Source: Lojkania enalia
Taxonomy: Eukaryota > Ascomycota > Dothideomycetes > Pleosporales
NCBI GenBank assembly: GCA_010094045.1
Contig: ML986580.1
Span: forward strand, 1,104,571-1,168,570
Direction of reading: 5' to 3'
DNA: 64,000 nucleotides
Shown piece after piece: positions 46,801 to 58,899 of the stretch. The translations under genes and the position numbers were made by a program. A model generated the notes under the pieces. It did no database searches. It worked only from the letters and a program-made list of their open reading frames with translations, and was not told the DNA's origin. How positions within the stretch are numbered: the first letter of the stretch is position 1; every line of letters starts with the position of its first letter.

Positions 46801-47555
46801 ACCAGGATGACTCGAGGAGCCTCAGCGTGGAAGAGGTCCCTCTGATACAAGCCGACCTTAGTTATGGGGATATTCTCCGGGAGGGATCTATCGCACATCT
46901 GTCGCGGCCTACACTACTGACCCTTCCCTTACTTCCATCAATGTCTAAGAAAAACCCTTCTGGGCGTCCGTCGACTCCCCCAATCCCGCCCCACCCTTCG
47001 GTGGTTCAGCGGCGCATGGAGCTGTTAACATCCGACATGTTGACACGTGCGTTGACCCTTGTCTCGCGTGGGCAGCATGAGAGAGCCCACCATCTATTGA
47101 AAGAAACACGAAGTATCTTGAAAGGTCTTGGCAAAGGTGGCCTGCCACCTTTACCGACTGCCAACAATCGTCGCAACGACCCGCCAAGCGCCACTGAAAG
47201 TGGAGGGAACAACTCCCCAGTAGTCGAGAATAGTCCTCGACCGCGAACGCCTTCTCCACATGCAGAGAACCCATTTACCCCTGCGGCAGGCATTGATGCA
47301 ACAACAATGCATGCACTCGACGCTGAACTGGAATCCTCGCTTGAATGGATCAACCACCCTGCCGTATTCGGTCGGGATTCGCGCAAGGCTGTGCTGCAAG
47401 CAATCGGCGTCATCAGCTCTCAGCGAGCTTACACGTTCCGAACACCCTCCGAATCGCTCTGGGCAGATCGCATTACCGGCGTCAAACGCCTCTCCGAGCG
47501 GTCCCGTGAATGGAGAGAAACCCGCGATGATCAAGCCCTCATGGAAGAGAGTTGA
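43874..47555 (+). CDS. Far1/Ste5-like scaffold protein with RING, PH and vWA-like domains
   Basis: Five exons: 43874-44072, 44129-44509, 44622-46281, 46336-46640 and 46690-47555, giving 1136 residues. Far1 and Ste5 carry the same RING-PH-vWA order and scaffold the pheromone MAP-kinase response in yeasts. The RING-H2 is complete: C131, C134, C152, H154, H157, C160, C173, C176. The PH domain is at about 430-545 (FSRFGKLRLHGHVRVGKD...LELWRRALMDI). The vWA-like domain starts near 618 (PLDIVIVIPVSSSMQGLK) and runs past VTIHSFGLGLTHKPDTM. The first metal-site Asp of a normal vWA (DxSxS) is Pro here. An N-terminal patch SDIEANLFELG may bind partners. The open frame extends above 43874, but this is the first ATG. 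Which yeast protein it matches functionally is uncertain. Confidence 0.87.
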
Positions 47556-48243
47556 AAATACTACTGTCTTCCCATTCCTTGTACATTTGTATTTACGTAT
47601 CACATTTTCTATGTCCGCTTACACATACTCAGCCTCATTTGGCGGAGTATTCTATTTTCTACCTCGGATCATTTGGGCGACTATATCGGGGGGTGTTTCG
47701 GTCTCAGGGGCATTCTCATGATACCACCACGTTCAGCCTCTGCTGCGAATCGGATCGGAAAAATGACTGGTCTTTTTTCTAATTTTTCTTTCTTTCGGAT
47801 GATACCATCTACTTAGCGACCCTTTGAACTCTATGTAAACGTTTATGAATATCCCTAGCATCGTTTGTATTTTGTCAATTCTTTGCCATTCATATATCGT
47901 GTGACTTTTGATGCACTTCACACTTCATCTATCGCGCGTTTGAGCCATCCGCATCTAACACGAATCACGAATACCGAGAGCAAGGCCTAGACATCGTAGC
48001 TCTGTCCGACATCAACTTATGACCTTGCAGCCTTAGTCCCCGATGCCGTGCGCTACCGTGCGCTGGGGAGACGGGCAGGTCGAGGATAGATAAATAAGTG
48101 GCTGCGCGTCGTCGTTATCAGAGCAGGGACAATGGGTACCAAGCTCTCGAAAGAGCCCCCTTCCTCCCTTTTCTCCCCCGGGGAGCTGTCCTCGCGAAGC
48201 CTGATGGGGGTGCCACACATTCATGGCATCGATCTCTTAAGAG

Positions 48244-48304
48244 CCGCAATCCACGAGGTCCTAATTTTGAGGTACCGCAACCGTCGGGTCCTAAATTTGG
48301 CCCC
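48244..48304. repeat. Imperfect tandem duplication of about 31 bp
   Basis: Two adjacent copies begin CCGCAATCCACGAGGTCCTAA and CCGCAACCGTCGGGTCCTAA respectively, both followed by an ATTT-G segment. Identity is roughly 75 percent by eye. No gene overlaps it. Confidence 0.5.
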
Positions 48305-50748
48305 CATGCAGCACTCCCTCGGGCGCCATATCGCTAGAGCTGGGATCATATAGTGCATGGCGCATATCTGCTTAGACGATATACCTACTATACCTAACCT
48401 GGCTCGCATCTCGGCAACTAAGTGTCCATTCATCATCACCAACCCCCGCACATCGCAGCGTCATGCGCCGGCGAATATCATCTCAGCGCAGCGAGGGGAT
48501 GCGCGGGGACCAAGGGAACGGATGACCGTGGAGGGCATGGTGGTGGGTAAGATGTAGGTAAGGTCAGAATATGCAGGAAGAGTGGCGCGGTGGTGCTTGT
48601 GCTTATGCGCAGTAGGTCTGGTGACTTTTTCATCGGGGTTGACGGCATGGCGAGTGAGTCCGGGGCGGCCGCATAGGTGCGAAAAAAAAAAAAAAAATCT
48701 TGTCTCTACGGCCTGCTTCTTGTTTGGATATCTATCTCCAGATAGAAGGAGGCGTAGAAGACAGATGGGAAGTCATCGCTCGGAAATTGAAAGGTGTAGA
48801 CCGCTAGCGATGAGGCGCCTTCGTGAGCTAGTGGCCGATGCAAGTCCGCTTTAGGGCTTGCGAGGCTTGTACAACGGTAAGCTGTGGTGGAGTGGGCTGG
48901 AACGTTTCGAATTGATATTCTGGCCTCTCTTATAAGATCTGGCATTGGGTTGGGTTGAGTGCTAGGTCTGGAAACGGGTGTGGCTGTGATGACTGCGGGG
49001 CTGCTGGGTTTGATGCCTCGTCGGATGTGACATGGCTGCGAGGATGTACGGCCGCACATCATACATGTTCGTGAACGCTCATTCTAATCCCTAGGACAAG
49101 AATCGATACGGTTTGGACTTAGGTGTGCGACCGTTGGTGCCCCCTCTTGGGGACGCTACATTGGATCTCAGATAACGATCGAATCCTTTGCGCCTAAACA
49201 GGACAGACGATCGCTGTTTGAGGCCAGTCCAACCACCCCCAGCTCTACCCTTCCCCGGGAACTGCCCGTTTCTGGTCCCGTCGCAGAGATCCCAACGCTT
49301 TGTCACGGTCGGCCTCTCACGATGCCATAGATAACGGCCCTCGACTCCGGATCGCATTAGCTCCCTGCCAACGGAACGGGTACCTGTCGCAGAACTAATT
49401 GTAATCACCCAGTCGCGCTGCAGGAACGACATCAACCTCGTGGCGCTCGCGGATGGGACGGAGGATGGCTTCCCGTATGACCACATGCCATAGGGCAGAC
49501 GCCCTCATTCGATAGGTTCGAATTGCCTAACAAAGCCGCCGGATACACCCTTTGCATTCCCATGCCTGTACGTACACCACTCCACCATGTACCTCTGTAG
49601 CCCACATGCTGCACACCATCTGCAACCCCGATCCTCCAATTCTCCAAGACTCAAATCACCATCCGGTAGCTGGTGGAAGCGTGCTCGAATTGGAATAATC
49701 GAAGGATCGAAGCTTATCGTCGCACGGCAGGGAACCGACACTGCTTCGCACTCGAAAACGCGCTCCATCCCTCCAACCAACGCCCTCGTGCGTTTGTAGC
49801 CTATGTCGTCTATTCAGCCACACCCTGAAATACAAACCCTCATATGATTACGAGGTGAGACCGCTATTCCGGTGTATTGCTGGGGTGGGAGGAGGATCGC
49901 GGCCCCTGCCCTGGCCGAACAAGGCTCGCCGGTCAGAAAGATGCAAAATCGATCAAGCCCGGGCGTCACAGAAATGAAAAGTCCGTCAAGCCCAGCAAGC
50001 AACTTCTCATTTCATTCTATTTCTTCCATGGCCCAGGATGTAGCCCTCCCGATCAATCAAATCGAGTGCCAATCCACTCCGCTGTCCTCGCTCAATTCTA
50101 GAAATTCCATCAAGCTGCTTGCTCCCACATTTTCCGGCGCTACTAGAAAACGAAGTGCATCCACGTCACGCAAGGGTACAAAGTTGCTTTTTTGTTGGCC
50201 TAGTCGGCGGGAGGATTGGACAGCCGTTGATGCTTGTCGGCAGTGCAACTTTTCCGATGATTTACATGGCAGCGGAAGCAATGTGACAAATGTCGGTAAA
50301 GGCGCCGCTCTCGATAGCGCACAGAACAGAAATTGCCGACATGGAATGCGTGAGTGCTGGCTTCTAGCGTAAAGAACAACTGTTCATGGCTCGGCGGATA
50401 AATAATACCCTTATTATTACTCTTAGTCAAGCGGCGTTGGGAAGTGTTTGACTTGGAAGCCTAGCAAGGCAAACCAGCCAGCTGCCGAATACAAAATAGG
50501 CGGCTGGGACTTGGGCTTATGTGCAATGGTTGGATTGGTAGATACATAATCCGAAACAAAGCTGGAGTAGCAGCGACCAGTCATGAAAGGTATTCGTAGA
50601 TTGTCGAGAGGTCGAGAATTCGAGACCAGCAACGTCCATATTCGCTTTTCGTCCACTATCCACTCTGCGACCTCGCCTTCTACATAGGTACATGACAGCT
50701 AACGCGCTTGTGTCCGACTCGGGGGGTGCACCAACCCAAAAAATAAAT

Positions 50749-50873
<125 letters not shown>

Positions 50874-53800
50874 AGGAAATTTCAACGGTTTGTCCCTCGC
50901 CTCGGGTCGTATACCAATGCAGTCTGGCACGCACAAGCGATGTTACTCGGCGATGTCCTCTCAAACAAGGCCTTCCTAGTCCCGCCATCTGTCAAACCAT
51001 CCGTCAAACACAAGTCGAACGATACCGTCCCACAAAAGCCCATATTTCTTCTGGGGTCCCTTCATTCATTTCCCTATCGTTATGATTTTCCCCACTTCCT
51101 AGCCGTTTGTTAATAGTCCCAACTAGCTTGTCAAATGTATTGGTGAGGAGGCACACTCTGTGCAAAAGTTCTCATTCTTGCAGATGGAGTGCATGCCCCA
51201 CTCTCAGTCCGTCTCTTCATCCGATAGATCTTGAATAGCGCTTATCCTTGAACTACTACACACTAACAAAGTCGTTCCACCATCAAAAGATCCAAGGAAA
51301 TATCTTGCTCCCGCATTCAGATCTCAAATTAAAAAAAGAAAAATCTTGAACAAAGTCTCATCCCACGCGACCTTGAGCTTCCTTCGGAGCAAACCCACTC
51401 CGATCTCGGGCGCCCCCTATCTCAGATTCACCTGAGCAAAACCCCCGTCCTCGAAGATGGAGACCCTCCCATCGCCGCACATGCAGTCTTTGTCTATCCA
51501 TCGCCTCGGCGAGAAGCGAAACCCATCACTGCGGCTCCCGGAACCCTGCACCTGCAAGTTTTCAGGAGGCACGGGTGAGAAGTGGCCTGCCCTTCTTTCT
51601 CCGTGACTTTGAGGATAACGGCGCGTCGCATGTATGTATCTGTTCTGGCGTGCGGTCTGAAACAAGAGGACTACTAGGTTGGGAAAAGTACTTCTACGCG
51701 TTCAAGGCTTCCGCCGTGTTGACACGGAAGGGAGTGGGACATGATGGATAATTCGGTTTGGGATGAGGTGACTTGACTCGGGTTGAGCTGAATTTGAGGT
51801 GAGATGGGCTACCTGGGGCCCCGAACCGCTTCCGCGAACGATAACGTTCAAATTTTCCATTGTGCTGGGTGGAGTGGGGCACATCGAATGATGATTTCCT
51901 CGTTCGATCGAGATGCGAACGACGCTCACAGTAGTGGCTAGGCTATTCTGGATAATTTAACGTTTTTTGCATTACAGGAGTCCAAGGCCAAAAATAGTAA
52001 CGCAAAACTTTCGAACACGAGACGCTGCCGACTACCGAGGTACCTAGTCCACTCTTTGTGTTGCAATGTGATGGAGTTGCAGGCGCTGCAGGTACCTGCA
52101 TCGAATGGTTTGGACACGATGGGCAGGGCAAAATAGTAAGAGACGTGTGGATGATGGATGGAATAGTAGTGGAATTAGGTTAATGAACACGTACTTCGCG
52201 CGTAAAGGACAATTGAATCGACTTTGTACATCTATATTCGATAGACTCAAATAGAAGAGTATAGCGACCAGACTAACGGCCAATGCTTCGGCTCGTATGC
52301 ATGTACCGCCGCCGTGTTGAACGTGGGGAAATGGAAAGTGTATGGTCAGCACCAAGCGTTGCAGAGGGAACCCACACAGCAATACCAAGCGAAAGATCTG
52401 AATGAGACCACAGTGCCGGAATAGTGCAGAGTCAGCCGTTCCAGATTTCATAATTTCATTAATTCGTAACTATGTGCTTCGTTTTCCCCCCTTACGATCG
52501 ATCGAGGCTGCGAATCGAGGAATATCCGGGTGGTTGTGAAACGAAAAATCGTTACAGGTGTTAGTACATGTACTATGTGGATGGATTTCATCTACCAAAG
52601 GCGAGCGTTGATGCCCAAAGAAGGCAGCAAATTGATCAGCTATTACCTAAATAGCTAGATATTCGCACGAATTTGTATGGAGAATTGGAGAGTACTTGCC
52701 GTAGCTCACAGTACTCATACGTTCGGGTTTCTCTGCTATTTCTCGGCGCTTTAGGCAGCCATTTTGCGGATCCTCGCTTCTCGGCTGTGGTGGAATATGT
52801 ATGTGCGTGGAAACAAACTGGGGTGGAGATCGTTGGGCTACGTTTTCTATCCACACTTAGAACCCTAACGTTGCCTCAGGTCTATAGCAGCTCTGTGCTA
52901 TCATCACTGAAGGAAGGTAAGGTTTACTCTTACATAGCAGAATGGAAGGTTTTACGTAGCCCAAGGAAGTTTGCTTCAACCTACGAAATTGTCAGCCAAC
53001 TATAACGGGATTATATCTAAATGCTTTTACCTCTTGTTTCCTGTCCCCGGGCCATGAGAAAAACAAATCTATCAGCAGCTTGCTGGAGTTGAAGAGTATG
53101 TCACTACTCCAGAGCGCAAGAACGCCCAGTAAGGGTGGGGGGGACTTTGCTCGTCTTCTCACTAAACTATCAATCAGCTCCACAAGTTAAACAGCATTCC
53201 TAAGAAGCATATACAGTATCATCTACAACGACATGTAAAATCTCATGGCAGAGCACAGCAACAATGCCATCCTGAGTTTTACACAATGCAGGAGTGCCTG
53301 TGAACACAAAGACCAAGATTTTGCTCCATGTCAGCGACTACATAGATTAGCTGACTCTTGAAGAGAAGCTATGTTACCCCAGAACGACGAACAAGTTCCG
53401 CTGCCCTTGGTCGATTACATGAGTCACCCCTATTCGCACACTTCAACTCTCTATATTTTACAATCGGCAACAGCCTCTCCAGCGCCTTCTTGCCTTGTCG
53501 CACGCACGGATCCTGGTTGGGCGAGAATTTAGCCCGGTATCCCTCAGGGGCCTAATTTCTCCCAAGATAGACTGCGCAACATATTCTTTGAAGGCGGGGC
53601 TTATGAGGTTGAAGCGTCGACAGCCGGAGACCTTGGGAGCAGCCGGTAGCGTACTCCTCTCTATAGAATGATGGCCTCGCGACTCATCGTAGGAATATGT
53701 TCAATAGTTCGCCGAAACGACTGTATCGCGCGGTCCGTACCCGATCCTATAGGCGCAAAATTGTAGAAGAGTGCTCCCCCACAATAGCTTGAGCGGTGAA

Positions 53801-54156
53801 ACAAGCCGTACTATGGAGCCTTAGCTGACCATCTTTTCGCGAGTTAGCGCTTGGCATCCGCCAACGAGGACAATCGGAGCAGGTGTGGTGCAAGCCTCAG
53901 CTTGAGCCTACCATGATCGCGAAGCTTGGCCTTTCACAGAACAGCACTTCGTCTTAACCATCTACTGTCTTTTTCACACGTCTCTTCAGTAGTTATTTAC
54001 CTAGACGTCTCTATATTACTATTTACTCCCGCAAAGACAAACATCCAGTGCAACTTTTTTTGCGCGCGTGGTATCAGTGCGAATCGATCCCTATATACAC
54101 ATACTCCCTGAACAGGAAAACTTTTATAAAGTCTACCCCCCGCTGCATCATCCACC

Positions 54157-54790
54157 TTAGCACTGCCTCCATTGCAACTTCCAGGTCGCACCCTTGATAT
54201 CATAGTTTCCAGAATCCCCTTGAATAACCGGCCTCAGGTTAACGTTTAGTAGGCCCACACTACCATCACTACCAATGCACTTTGACCAAGTTAAGTCGTT
54301 AGTGCTCGATCGGAGGGTAATATAGTCCTTGATTTCGGGACCGGCGCAGGTCAGGTGAGTAGTGAAGGTAGTCTATATTATTACTGAGTCAGCATTATCC
54401 AGGTTGTTCCAGAATTATGGATCGGCATACCGTATCAGCGGCTTTCTCGCTGAAAAACACCTGAGTAATAGTATCCAATTGCGTCCCCGGTTTCAACTGA
54501 ACGTTACCACGCCATTCAATCTCTTTTATTGCGAATTGCCACCCCTGGCTACCTCCTGAAGCTTGGATGTGGATCTCGCAGTTATCGGTACTGTCGCCAC
54601 GGAGCTGTGAGTATGTAAAGCTTGCGGCGTCGCTGAGAAAACCAGAGGTACTCTTTACGGATCCAGAGTCATTAGGGCAACCGGAGCCGGAGAACTTGAG
54701 TGATGTGATTTTTGGTGCTGAAGCTGGAGCAGCGACGTCGGCGGCGACGAGCGCAGGGGCGATGGCGGCAAAGAGCATGCTAGAACGCAT
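54157..54790 (-). CDS. Secreted DUF4360-family protein
   Basis: Two exons on the minus strand: 54431-54790 and 54157-54372, with a 58 nt intron (GTATGC...ATATAG, branch-like GCTGAC), giving 191 residues. The start MRSSMLFAAIAPALVAADVA is a signal peptide with cleavage expected near residues 17-20. The mature part begins ITSLKFSGSGCPNDSGSV, then NCEIHIQASGGSQGWQFAIKEIEWRGNVQL, and exon 2 gives HLTCAGPEIKDYITLRS, LTWSKCIGSDG and the terminal WKLQWRQC. This pattern (GCP near the start, IxxVxxRG-like centre, W-x-x-x-W/C end) is that of DUF4360 proteins, which are about 200 residues, common in fungi and of unknown function. Five cysteines are visible in the mature part. It is the last gene before the transposon block. 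Confidence 0.9.
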
Positions 54791-57700
54791 CTTGATAGAA
54801 CTTCGGGGATTTATTACAAAAACAGTGCTGCAGGTGCGAGTCACGGATTAGAGTGTTGAGATCTTCTTAAGTATTGGTTCAGCAGACAAAACTGTATTGC
54901 GTCCAGTAGCGGGTCTGTCGACAACTTATATACACCAGCGAACACTCCTACATGTGCTTCGAAAAGTCTAGATGTTGGTGATCTGCCCGGCACAAACGTT
55001 ACTTGTTGCCACCGTATTGCACTCTGACGTCGATTTAAGCCTTAATGAGTTCAAAGTTGCAAGTTCGCTCGAGACCGTGTCCTGGCCGCACTATACACAT
55101 ATTACCCAGATTAAGCCGCCAGCATTCCAGGTTCCATATTCCTACACGCAAACGAACCTATGTACCAAATTTAGCCACCCCACAATCTATCTAGTAATGA
55201 GATTGCTACCGTGCAATGTTCGAGATTCTTTGTATGCTGGTAACTTTCTGTTTGGAGCAGAGGCGGGGAGACCGAGGAGCTGTAAGTAGCGTCTAGAGCT
55301 TCGTGTTCGCAATTTTGTGCAGAATGTGCGTTTCTTTGCGGAGATTATCGAATCTCTTTTTTTTCTCGCATCGGGATCGCCGTTGCAGGGTGCCGGTGTC
55401 ACCGTGGCAATTTCCAACGAATGCTATAGAGCCCAATGTACCCCAACCCAATCCGTCACGTGAGATCCACCCGATTGTCTTCCCCGGTTGCACGGCGGAT
55501 CATGTACTTTATGGCGAAATGAAATGGCACTGGCCCCTTTGTTTCTATTTATGTCTCCAATGCTAGCCCAAGCATTGTTTAGCAAAGTTTTTTTTACGCA
55601 AGAGCTTGCAAAAGCCGGAGAGCTGCAATTCACCGCCTCGGTTTATTGAAGTTTTAGGACTAGCTCGCTTCTTCAGGTCTTTCCATAGTACTTACCGAGC
55701 ATATTTAAGTTGTAAAGGCATCTCAAATTCCTTCGGGGGCTGTCCTTTTGGCAAAGCTATGTTTAGAATTTGCGAGCAAATCGTCACGTCATAAAGGAAG
55801 GCGTGGTAAAAACCAAATGAAATCGCGCAACGCCGGGAACAAGTATCAGCGCGAATATTGTTAACATCTGAAAGATGATTGTGTGTCTGCGTATTCAAAT
55901 ATACACCCGACCCGCCCAAAAGGGTGATCCTATGAAATGCGAGATAGTGGGAACTAGTACTGAAGATTAAATAGTGCTCACACTTTGCCTCAGGTCGGGC
56001 GGAGCGGATGAGAGATGGGTGAGCAATGGGCAAGTTCTGATGGCCAATACCTAAGCGGGCCAAAAACGGTAACACAAAGCTGAGCATAGCGGTTGATAAT
56101 TCACATTTTTTTGGAAAAGACTGTAAATGAACACACCAGACAGAGAGTAAGAGATCTAAAATCTAGAAGAGCTATGGAAACAGATCCAATCTCAGCGCTG
56201 CTCTATCTAAATCTAATACCCTAATTCCTCATAAGCAGAGCAAGTGACGCTGCAGAAGTACATGTAAACCGAAACCAGGAGACCTAGATTGAGTGTTGGG
56301 AATCCCGAGCAGCGGACTCGAACTTCTAGTGTTCATTCATTTCCACCTGCCGCCTTCAATGTTGTTGGAAACTGACTCATCTCCCATTTGTCGACAGACA
56401 TTCTCCCGGATGTCATCACTCCAAGCCGTAAAGAAAGGCTCCATTCTGACGCCGTGAGCTGCGACATATCTCGTTCTGCCAGTCTCGATGGAAATCAGGC
56501 CCAGTTATTTCATCACGTCAACTGAAGAGAGATGATCTATCGGATCATCAAACCCTCACATTTCATTTGAAAGCATAGGAAAACTTGCTAAGTCGGCCTT
56601 TATATGCGCTACCCACTGCGAAGGTCTGTCGTTGTGCTTAGTCTCCGATGTTAACAATAAGTTGTACGTTCTCTAAATAACCTTTAAGGATGTAACTTTG
56701 AGTCTAAGGAGATTAAGATGTTTCTACTATGTCTATTCTACGTTGAGAGCCGGTTTGTGCATTAGCCTGTGGCGTCACTGTTCGTTCCTCGCGACTAGCT
56801 CGGGGATCTGAGGAACCCGCCGAGAGTGATGCTTGGCTGTGCTGACTCCTCCCTGGTATACTTGCTTGGACTGTTTAAAAAGCCCCCCATCGGAGATTTT
56901 GGTTGCAGTTGAGCAACTTTCCAGCAATTCTATCGTGGGCGGGAGTACTGGCACCAGATTCCTGAACAATATTTGGGTTGACAGTGCAGTTCTGCAATAT
57001 GGGCGAGCGATCACATCTTTTGCATGCTGCGCAACATGATCGCAGGCCTCGAGCCAATCCATGAATCGTCCAGTGTCCAGCCCATCTGCGCGGTACTATC
57101 GTCGATGCTGATGGAAGCTTAGTTGCTGACTACCTAAATGAACACCTACAAACGGGTCTTTGGTGTAGTTACCACAGCCGCAGACCTATCTTTTGACCAC
57201 CTCCCCGTGACAGGCACTATGACACTAAATTGGGGGACTCTCTGAGCAAGAATCTATAGCAGGAAATCCGAATTTTTGGGCAGCAACCGATTGATCATCA
57301 TAGGTACCGAACTTTGGCATAAGGTTAGGTCGGGTAAATACTTTCGTTGGAACACAGAACCGTGCCACCTAAACGTCTCCAGTGCTGCACAGTATTCTGA
57401 GGTTTGTACGCAGGCATATTGGCTAGTCACATTTGCAACTCAATTTGACTGCCCAGTTCCGGAGCAAAGTAATGCATCGAAGGTGTACCGTTTGTAATGG
57501 GGCGAAGGGAAAGCATAAGCAGGCGTATTCGTGGCTCAAGAGAGCTGGCCTGAGGCTTAGCGAAGCGCAATTTGCTAAACCGGAAACTAGTAGTAGATGA
57601 CGAGCATAGATAGGTTAGAGGCGAGTCAAAGCATGATTTCCTATGTCGTCTGACGTTCTGAACTCTCTGTCTAGTTGCTTTCTAGATCAAAGCCCTTAAT

Positions 57701-58016
57701 AGATAAGGTGTAGGACAGGATGTGGCTTTAGACTTGATGTTTATATCTTCCCTCTAATTTATATCGCGTCATCCAAAGGTGCTATGTCTACTACTAGTTT
57801 GGTTCGCTCTAGAGGAGCTATCGAGCTCCTATCAGGTTAACAGAATCGGTCAGCGTGATATAGACCTTATAAAGTGAGCAATTGGAAATACGGACAAATA
57901 GTGTCCAATTATGATGACGAAGAATACAGAAAAAGATATACCATAGGTGGCAAGCAAACGGGCCACCCTATCAACATTCCGCGACGCGTTAACTATCAAG
58001 ATCTCAACCAACAGTT
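54791..58016. other. 3.2 kb gene-free flank of the repeat block
   Basis: No supported gene. The segment just above 54790 should carry the DUF4360 promoter. From about 57600 the sequence becomes increasingly AT-rich. A B-box-like element near 56310 (minus) was examined and rejected as a tRNA. The ORFs present are short and lack motifs. Confidence 0.4.
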
Positions 58017-58232
58017 TGTAATAGGCTAGTATGATAAATCACAGCGTAGCAGCAATAGATAGAGTAGCAGGGCTAAAATGCTCGTATATTCAGTTCTCCT
58101 AGAGAAGAGATGGCTGATGATGAAAGAGAGACGAATCGTTGCCATCCCTACAGGGTGCGATTCGTCTATTTCAACCCTATGTCAGGTGACTCTATATCAT
58201 TAACCCGTGACTCAAAGCTATGAGATATTACA
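58017..58232 (+). mobile_element. LTR-like arm, plus orientation, 5' truncated
   Basis: This segment is an inverted copy of 58358 to about 58572. The match is nearly exact over TCACAGCGTAGC..., AGCAGGGCTAAAATG and CCCGTGACTCAAAGC, and ends ATATTACA. Upstream of 58017 similarity stops, so the copy lacks about 45 bases of its 5' end compared with the other arm. Confidence 0.65.
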
Positions 58233-58251
58233 TTATCTCCCTTCTTAAAAG

Positions 58252-58268
58252 GCTGTCGTCACGACAGC
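58252..58268. repeat. Short perfect hairpin in the spacer between the LTR arms
   Basis: GCTGTCG-TCA-CGACAGC: seven-base arms with a three-base loop, in the 125-bp spacer between the inverted LTR arms (58233-58357). Confidence 0.7.
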
Positions 58269-58357
58269 TTATAGAGGACTAGTATCGCTAGAATAGACCA
58301 GTAGAGCTACCCTAGGATAGGTGCTATTATATAATCTAAGGATTCCTTCTAGATTAA

Positions 58358-58619
58358 TGTAATATCTCATAGCTTTGAGTCACGGGTTGATGATACAGAG
58401 TCACCTGACCTAGGGTTGAAATAGCCGAATCGCACCCTGCAGGGATGGCAGCGAATTCGTCTCTCTTTCATCAGCCATCTCTTTTCTAAGAGAACTGAAT
58501 ATACGAACATTTTAGCCCTGCTACTTTATCTATTGTTGCTACGCTGTAATCTATTATACTGGCCTATTATATTCGAATCGCTTAAACTCTTTAGAGTAGC
58601 CTAGCAGTAATTTCCAACA
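58358..58619 (-). mobile_element. LTR-like arm, minus orientation, apparently full length (262 bp)
   Basis: Read on the minus strand it starts TGTTGGAAAT and ends ATATTACA, the TG...CA ends expected of an LTR; TGTTGG starts are common in Ty1/copia elements. The flanking five-base blocks (ATTAA, CTATA) do not match, so a target-site duplication is not visible. The AT-rich relic zone begins directly at its outer edge. Confidence 0.6.
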
Positions 58620-58899
58620 CTATAAATACGTCTCCTACCCCTCTTAGTTTAACAGCCGGCTTAGCTGGGCGTGTAAGAACCCTAACATCTAATAATAGAC
58701 GAGACGCTAACCTTAGAGCTAGTAAGAGACTTATTTAGCTAGAAGAGTAGACTAGAGCAAATATTTATCGAACATCTAAAGAATTATAAAGTTATAGTAC
58801 TATCTAATACTCTCTAGCTTAGAGTAGTATAGAATAGAACGTAGATACTAAAGACTTAAAAAGACTATAATAATAGATATAAGGTAAATGAAATTAGAA

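Noticed and set aside
49500..49540. GGTTCGAATT sequence resembling a tRNA T-loop
   Set aside because: Neighbouring bases cannot form tRNA stems.
49872..50372. 166-codon ORF on the plus strand
   Set aside because: No motif, no convincing start context or intron signals, and composition like the surrounding intergenic DNA.
56290..56345. tRNA-like B box (GTTCGAGTCC) on the minus strand
   Set aside because: No matching T-stem pairing, no acceptor stem and no A box at the right distance.
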